Assembly: GCA_038182865.1 (NCBI GenBank)
Contig: CP116226.1
Location: forward strand, 4,030,001-4,094,000
Reading direction: 5' to 3'
Length of the DNA stretch: 64,000 nucleotides
Source: Microbacterium enclense
Lineage (GTDB): Bacteria > Actinomycetota > Actinomycetes > Actinomycetales > Microbacteriaceae
Shown here: piece after piece, positions 59,644 through 64,000 of the stretch
Position numbering within the stretch: the first letter of the stretch is position 1
How the letters are laid out: every line of letters starts with the position of its first letter
Notes under the pieces: model-generated
Told to the model about the DNA's origin: nothing
What the model saw: only the letters and a program-made list of their open reading frames with translations
Databases searched by the model: none
Program-made: the position numbers and the translations under genes

Positions 59644-60552
59644 TCAGGCTGGGACGATCGTGAGCGGCGCTTCGATGGGGATGCCCGCGCCCACCGCCAG
59701 TACCGCTCGGGGTGTGATGCTGGTCGTACCGGCTCCGAGATGGTATTCGAAGTCGTAGACGCCCTCCGTCAGGTCCGGGTTCACGAAACCGACAGTCCCA
59801 CTACTCGGGTCCGTCTCGAATGACCAGCCATCGGGCAGCACCGTCGTCGTCCCCTCCGGGAAGGGCGGAGGAACGTCGGGCATCGGGTAGGTGCCGTAGT
59901 CGAAGATGATGCCGCGATTGCCGATCGCGTACGAGTTCTGCGGAACTGTGAGACGAAGGGTGGCGGTGGTGCCGAATTCGGCCGGGTTCGGTATCCAGGT
60001 CATCGTCGGCTCCGGGCCGAAGCCGATCGTGATGGACGCCGAAAGCGATCCTGGCTCCTTGTCGTTGCTGTACGTCGCGATGACGGTGTAGGGGCCGGAG
60101 CGATCTCCCCACTCGTCGATCGTGAAGCCGCGCACGCCGGCGGTGACGCCCGCGGTGGGTGAGACGAGGATGCCGATGCCCGCGATGAAGTCAGGGGTGT
60201 ACGTCCACCGGCCCGACGAGATCGTCGAGGGGATCGGGCCCTCGTCCTGAGCGATGAGGACGATCGTGGCGGTACTGCCGACACCCGGCGATAGGTTCGG
60301 TACAACCAGAGTCAGGAGCGACGACTGCCCCTGCACCCCTTCAGGTTCCGACCAGGAGAACGACGCATCCGGCTGAGAGCTCTCGCTCGCCGCGGCGCGC
60401 GGGGCCGTCACGGCCACCGCCACAGCGGGTGCGACCCACGCAGCGCCCAGCACCGTACGACGGGAAACCCCCGCAGAACCTCTGACGGCCCCCCCTGACG
60501 CGGACAGCGCGGCGAGTGCAGACGCGATCGGCTCGCGCGAGTCTGTCAACAT
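59644..60552 (-). CDS. Tat-exported surface protein
   Basis: 302 residues. Twin-arginine signal at SRRTVLGAAWVAPAVAVAVT (about residues 30-50) with cleavage near APRAAAS. The mature part is strand-rich and Ser/Thr/Pro-rich, with two or three Ig/cadherin-like repeats (FSWSEPEGVQGQSSLLTLVV and so on). No LPXTG, so it is not sortase-anchored and is probably secreted or loosely held. ATG at 60552 has GTGAGAC before it. The N-terminal 29 residues before the signal are long for a Tat protein, so an inner start is possible. Confidence 0.75.
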   Translation of the reverse strand: MLTDSREPIASALAALSASGGAVRGSAGVSRRTVLGAAWVAPAVAVAVTAPRAAASESSQPDASFSWSEPEGVQGQSSLLTLVVPNLSPGVGSTATIVLIAQDEGPIPSTISSGRWTYTPDFIAGIGILVSPTAGVTAGVRGFTIDEWGDRSGPYTVIATYSNDKEPGSLSASITIGFGPEPTMTWIPNPAEFGTTATLRLTVPQNSYAIGNRGIIFDYGTYPMPDVPPPFPEGTTTVLPDGWSFETDPSSGTVGFVNPDLTEGVYDFEYHLGAGTTSITPRAVLAVGAGIPIEAPLTIVPA

Positions 60553-61105
60553 CGTCTCACTCTGGGGGTACGACGACGTTTCAGCAAGACGTTCCCGCGT
60601 CCACGTTCCCTGCAGGATGGCCCGGACAGGCCACCGCGAGGGCTGCTCCCCGACGTTCTTCCTGCCGCGAGGCACTGGCGTTCCTTGCATCACCACGCGC
60701 GCGGTCATCCTGCCGGGCGCGTTCCCGGTATCCGATGGCGCGGATCTCGAAGACGGGCAGAAGCGCCCGCTCCGCGCGAACAGCCTCATCGTCGCCGACG
60801 GGAACGGCTGAGCAGTGGCCACCGTGACGTGCCGCGAGGAAACGCCGATGGTGCGCCGCTCCATACGCACGATCAAGCGGTGACGTCGCGCCGACACGGC
60901 CATGACGTGGGACGTGCGGCACGGTCAGAAGGTCCGCGTCCTCGCGGAAGAGGTGCGCTACGCGACGCTGCGCCATCGCCTCGCCGCGTGGCCGTCGCAG
61001 CAGCACCGGCTCCGCCTGCTACACACAGCCGCCCTCGAACCACCCGGCCGTTCCGGTGCAATGGGAGACGCATGAGAGGCACGGCGTCACTGCCGGAAAC
61101 GACAA
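60553..61105. other. intergenic region without a supported gene
   Basis: About 550 bases between the Tat protein gene and the tRNA terminator. Open frames on both strands are compositional. A 57-codon frame at 60902-61075 (+) starting MTWDVRHGQKVRVLAEEV has coding-like bias but no ribosome site and no known family; it may be a remnant. Nothing else was found. Confidence 0.4.
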
Positions 61106-61144
61106 GAGGCCCGAACCCCGCAATCCTGCGGAAGATCGGGCCTC
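61106..61144 (-). terminator. terminator of the tRNA-Pro transcript
   Basis: GAGGCCCGA (61106-61114) pairs with TCGGGCCTC (61136-61144), with an inner CCGCA/TGCGG stem. On the minus strand it is followed by a T-rich TTGTCGTTT, an intrinsic terminator six bases after the tRNA. Confidence 0.8.
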
Positions 61145-61149
61145 GACTG

Positions 61150-61223
<74 letters not shown>

Positions 61224-61403
61224 TCGCCCGCGAGCGGGCAACTCCCCTATATTAGCCGCTCCCGGACCCCGCCGCGAACCGGCCGCACCCCGGGCGTGTG
61301 AGCGGCCCCGGAGCCACGCCCGGAGCCACGCGAGCAGCCGCCCGAGGAGGCACGCGAAGACACACCCTTGCCGGTGTCCGACCCCCTCATTAGCCTCGCC
61401 CCC

Positions 61404-61982
61404 ATGACCATCGAGATCCTCCCCGCGACCGGTGACCGCTTCGACGACGCCGAACTCGCCCTCGACAGCGGCGACGGACCCGACTGCCAGTGTCAGTGGT
61501 GGCTCCTCCCGAACGGCCCGTGGAAAGAGGCATCCGTCGCCGACCGCACCGAGCTGTTCCGCGCCGAGTTCGGCGACACTCGCCCGCCGGGCCTCATCGC
61601 TTACGTCGACGGCGAGCCCGCGGGGTGGGTGCGGGTCGGGCCCCGCACCGCGCAGCCGCGCCTGGCGCGCACGCGCGACGTCACCGCGTCGACCACCGAA
61701 CCGCTCGACGCCGACGATGTCTGGGCGGTCTCGTGCTTCGTCGTTCGGAAAGAACACCGGGGCGAGGGCCTCACCGGCAAACTCCTCGATGCCGCTGTCT
61801 CCGCCGCCCGCGACGGCGGCGCTCGCGTCGTCGAGGGCTACCCACTCGACCCGGCCGCCGCGAAGCGCTCGTCGAATCAGCTGTTCCGCGGCACCGTGTC
61901 CGTCTTCGAGGCCGCCGGCTTCGACGTCGTCGATCGCCCGAAGCCCGACCGCGCGCTCGTCTCCCTCACGCTGCGCGACTGA
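61404..61982 (+). CDS. GNAT-family N-acetyltransferase
   Basis: 192 residues. N-terminal CQCQWWLLPNG, VDGEPAGWVRVGPR, then acetyl-CoA site RKEHRGEGLTGKLLDAAVSA and the tail GYPLDPAAAKRSSNQLFRGT, FEAAGFDV. Same sub-family as the GNAT gene at 57741. Leaderless ATG with TAGCCT seven bases before it; a longer start at 61368 overlaps the promoter. Substrate unknown. Confidence 0.87.
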   Translation: MTIEILPATGDRFDDAELALDSGDGPDCQCQWWLLPNGPWKEASVADRTELFRAEFGDTRPPGLIAYVDGEPAGWVRVGPRTAQPRLARTRDVTASTTEPLDADDVWAVSCFVVRKEHRGEGLTGKLLDAAVSAARDGGARVVEGYPLDPAAAKRSSNQLFRGTVSVFEAAGFDVVDRPKPDRALVSLTLRD

Positions 61983-62024
61983 ACGCCCGTCTTACGATGG
62001 AGGTTCGCCGACGAAAGACCTGAC

Positions 62025-62408
62025 ATGACGGATGCCACGACCACCGCGCGCGTCGACGCCTGGCTGTGGGCCGTCCGGATCTACAAGACCCGTTCGGCCG
62101 CGACCACCGCCTGCCGCGCGGGCCACGTGCGGGTGAACGGCGAACGTGCGAAGGCCGCGCAGCCCGTGCGGCCCGGCGACGAGCTCCGCGTCCGGATCCA
62201 GGGGTTCGACCGCATCCTCGTCGTGAAGAAGACGATCGCGAAGCGGGTGGGCGCCGCCCTCGTCGCCGAGGCTGTCGACGACCGCACTCCCCCGCCACCC
62301 TCTCGCGAGAGCATGCCGTTCGTCCCGGTCCGCGACCGCGGTGCCGGTCGCCCGACGAAGCGCGACCGCCGCGACATCGAGAAGCTTCGCGGTCGCGACC
62401 TCGACTGA
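62025..62408 (+). CDS. S4-domain RNA-binding protein (Hsp15-like)
   Basis: 127 residues. S4 domain in residues 8-55: RVDAWLWAVRIYKTRSAATT, then CRAGHVRVNGERAK. The rest is basic (RPTKRDRRDIEKLRGR). Hsp15-type proteins bind 50S subunits with stranded nascent chains and help recycle them. The start ATG has GAAAGA about ten bases upstream. Two copies of a 25-bp palindromic repeat follow. Confidence 0.9.
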   Translation: MTDATTTARVDAWLWAVRIYKTRSAATTACRAGHVRVNGERAKAAQPVRPGDELRVRIQGFDRILVVKKTIAKRVGAALVAEAVDDRTPPPPSRESMPFVPVRDRGAGRPTKRDRRDIEKLRGRDLD

Positions 62409-62420
62409 AGCGGCACGACC

Positions 62421-62531
62421 GGTGGCTTCGACACGCTCAGCCACCTTGCCCGAGGTCAAAGCGCTGTCACCGAGCTCGCCGAGGGGACAGAGGCGCCACG
62501 GGTCCCGGTGGCTTCGACACGCTCAGCCACC
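62421..62531. repeat. two copies of a 25-bp palindromic intergenic repeat
   Basis: Identical 25-bp units at 62421-62445 and 62507-62531: arms GGTGGCT and AGCCACC around an 11-base TCGACACGCTC core, 86 bases apart. Each can form a hairpin. They lie between the convergent S4 and NUDIX genes, so they may serve as bidirectional terminators or belong to a dispersed palindromic repeat family of these genomes. Confidence 0.7.
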
Positions 62532-62546
62532 TCGGTTCGCCGCGCC

Positions 62547-63449
62547 TCAGCCCAGCTGATCGAGCAGCCAGCGCGTTCCGCGCACCGACGCGCCGAGCGC
62601 CTCCACACGCGCCGTCAGCTCGCGATCGCTCGTCACGACGATCACCGGGTCGAACGACCCCACGAGCTTCGACGTCACCTGCACGATCTCGTCATCGCCC
62701 GAACCGGTCGCCCGCCAGACGGCGACGAGGTCATGGTCGACATCCGCGGCGCGGGCCTCACCCTCGAGGACCGCCGCGACGAACGGGAACCAGCGCGTGG
62801 CCGAGAGGCCGAGGGTCTCGGCATCCATCCCCGTCGACGCGAGGGCAGACAGGCGCGTGAGCAGCCGACCGGCCGCGCCGGCGCGATCCTTCCACCACCC
62901 GTTGGGCACGGATCCCACGACGTTGGCGACATCGACGACGATGGCCGGCCGCACGGCGAGGGCGGCGCGGAGCGCAGGCCACGCGGCTGCGAAGCCGGGG
63001 TGCAACGGGCGTGACGAGACCTCGTCGATCGGAACCCACTCGAGCGCCACGCTCTCGGGGTCGCTGATCACGGGTTCGAAGGGTGTCGTGACGTCGGCGA
63101 CGAGCGTCGTGTACGTCCAGATGCCGAGATCGAGCACGCTCTCGAATCGCGCCTGGACGGCGTCTTCGGGGACACCGGCTTCCTCGCCAGATTCCCGCAG
63201 GGCGCCGTCGTGCGCGGATTCGTTCTCGTGGCGGGCGCCACCGGGAAGAGCCCATGTGTCGCCGAAGTGGCTCCACGACACGCGGTGCTGCAGAAGAACC
63301 CCGCGCTGGGCGTCGAGGGCGAGGAGCCCGGCGGCTCCGAAACGCCCCCAGTACTTCTCCCCCGTCGGCGCGACGACCCACGCGTCCCCGGGGTCGCGGG
63401 GACCGTGCGGGCGCCGCGGTTCACCCGGGGCGGGAGGCTCGATCGTCAT
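62547..63449 (-). CDS. NUDIX hydrolase fused to a NYN/PIN-like domain
   Basis: 300 residues. NUDIX domain (about 35-150) with box GGARHENESAHDGALRESGE EAG (REx2EE intact), so it should hydrolyse a nucleoside-diphosphate-linked compound. From residue 170 a second domain: VVDVANVVGSVPNGWWKDRA, then GSGDDEIVQVT and IVVTSDRELTARVEALGASV, the acidic pattern of NYN/PIN RNases (YacP-like). The fusion is unusual. ATG at 63449 with GGAGGGG directly before it. A longer start upstream enters the divergent GNAT promoter. Confidence 0.82.
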   Translation of the reverse strand: MTIEPPAPGEPRRPHGPRDPGDAWVVAPTGEKYWGRFGAAGLLALDAQRGVLLQHRVSWSHFGDTWALPGGARHENESAHDGALRESGEEAGVPEDAVQARFESVLDLGIWTYTTLVADVTTPFEPVISDPESVALEWVPIDEVSSRPLHPGFAAAWPALRAALAVRPAIVVDVANVVGSVPNGWWKDRAGAAGRLLTRLSALASTGMDAETLGLSATRWFPFVAAVLEGEARAADVDHDLVAVWRATGSGDDEIVQVTSKLVGSFDPVIVVTSDRELTARVEALGASVRGTRWLLDQLG

Positions 63450-63580
63450 CCCCTCCAGCCTGGCACACGCCGAGGCCCCGGCGTCAGCGCGACGACTCAT
63501 GACGCCGCAATCCCCGAGGATGGTCCACGCGACACCGACTGGACGGCGCGGAAAAGGCCGGCGGACACGAGAATCCTCGT

Positions 63581-63994
63581 ATGGAGTACGAATTCGACGT
63601 CGATCCCGCCCGCATCCCGCGCGACGCCGTCTGGCACTGGCTGAGCACCGAGGCGTACTGGGGGCGGTGGCGCTCACGCGCCGACCTCGACGCGCAGCTC
63701 GACAGCGCGTGGCGCGTCGTCGGCGTCTACCAGAGCGACTCGGGCGCCTTCGTCGGCTTCGCTCGCGCCGTCTCCGACGGTGTGTCGTTCGGGTACCTCG
63801 CCGACGTCTTCGTCATCGATGGGCACCGGGGACAGGGGCTCGGCCACGCCCTCGTCCGCACGATGATCGACGAAGGCCCCGGAGCGCACTTCCGGTGGGT
63901 CCTGTTCACCCGCGACGCCCACGAGGTGTACCGCCAATTCGGCTTCTCCGAACCCGACGACACGGCGATGGTCCGCCCCGCGCCCGTCGGCTGA
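63581..63994 (+). CDS. GNAT-family N-acetyltransferase
   Basis: 137 residues. Start SYEFDVD-like strand (EYEFDVDPARIPRDAVW), then acetyl-CoA loop DGHRGQGLGHALVRTMID, and the tail LFTRDAHEVYRQFGFSEPDD. A single-domain acetyltransferase of the type often annotated as GNAT with unknown amine substrate. ATG at 63581, divergent from the NUDIX gene. Six bases after its stop the window ends. Confidence 0.88.
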   Translation: MEYEFDVDPARIPRDAVWHWLSTEAYWGRWRSRADLDAQLDSAWRVVGVYQSDSGAFVGFARAVSDGVSFGYLADVFVIDGHRGQGLGHALVRTMIDEGPGAHFRWVLFTRDAHEVYRQFGFSEPDDTAMVRPAPVG

Positions 63995-64000
63995 CAGCGT

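Overview
The window is high-GC DNA (strong G/C third-position bias, dense short-spaced operons, many GTG starts, many genes with a -10-like hexamer 6-8 bases before the start codon). Gene content and protein similarity, judged by eye, suggest a Gram-positive actinobacterium of the Microbacteriaceae, probably Microbacterium or a close relative. No phage, complete transposon, CRISPR array or rRNA was seen. One tRNA (Pro, GGG) lies near the right end.

Layout. 1-6.4 kb: end of an alcohol dehydrogenase, a potassium channel, then a five-gene siderophore-iron uptake operon (binding lipoprotein, two permeases, ATPase, siderophore-interacting flavoprotein) behind a DtxR/IdeR-type box. 6.4-11.6 kb: GC-rich repeats, a 16-bp inverted repeat, an amidase remnant, a barstar-like gene, pyruvate:quinone oxidoreductase, a membrane protein, an AraC regulator and a DUF2000 gene. 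11.6-20.7 kb: two NarL-type two-component systems (one next to a MacB-like ABC pair, the other with a frameshifted kinase), a YnfA-like protein and a zinc peptidase. 20.8-26.6 kb: ketopantoate reductase, thioesterase, GntR regulator, leuA with an upstream leader peptide and hairpins, and a DUF998/TetR pair. 26.7-37.3 kb: a large membrane protein, LuxR, AraC and MarR regulators, a TasA-like secreted protein with a signal peptidase fused to a substrate-like domain, and a DHA2 efflux pump divergent from a MarR gene with three operators.

37.3-50.9 kb is the most interesting part. A seven-gene minus-strand operon encodes a 32-residue precursor peptide, a ThiF-like cyclodehydratase partner, an S15-type hydrolase, a YcaO enzyme, a SagB-like oxidoreductase and two ABC exporter half-transporters. 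Divergent from it is a plus-strand operon for a beta-propeller protein, a cytosolic S9 peptidase and a complete FecCD-type metal-chelate importer. The two share a short intergenic region holding a perfect 15-bp palindrome of the Zur/Fur type. My reading, an inference, is a metal-regulated azoline peptide that is made, exported, re-imported as a metal complex and hydrolysed inside the cell: a ribosomal metallophore.

51-64 kb is ordinary accessory DNA: small membrane proteins, VOC/TetR and MerR/MFS pairs, a DMT transporter with a LysR gene, GNAT enzymes, a Tat-exported protein, tRNA-Pro, an S4 RNA-binding protein and a NUDIX fusion.
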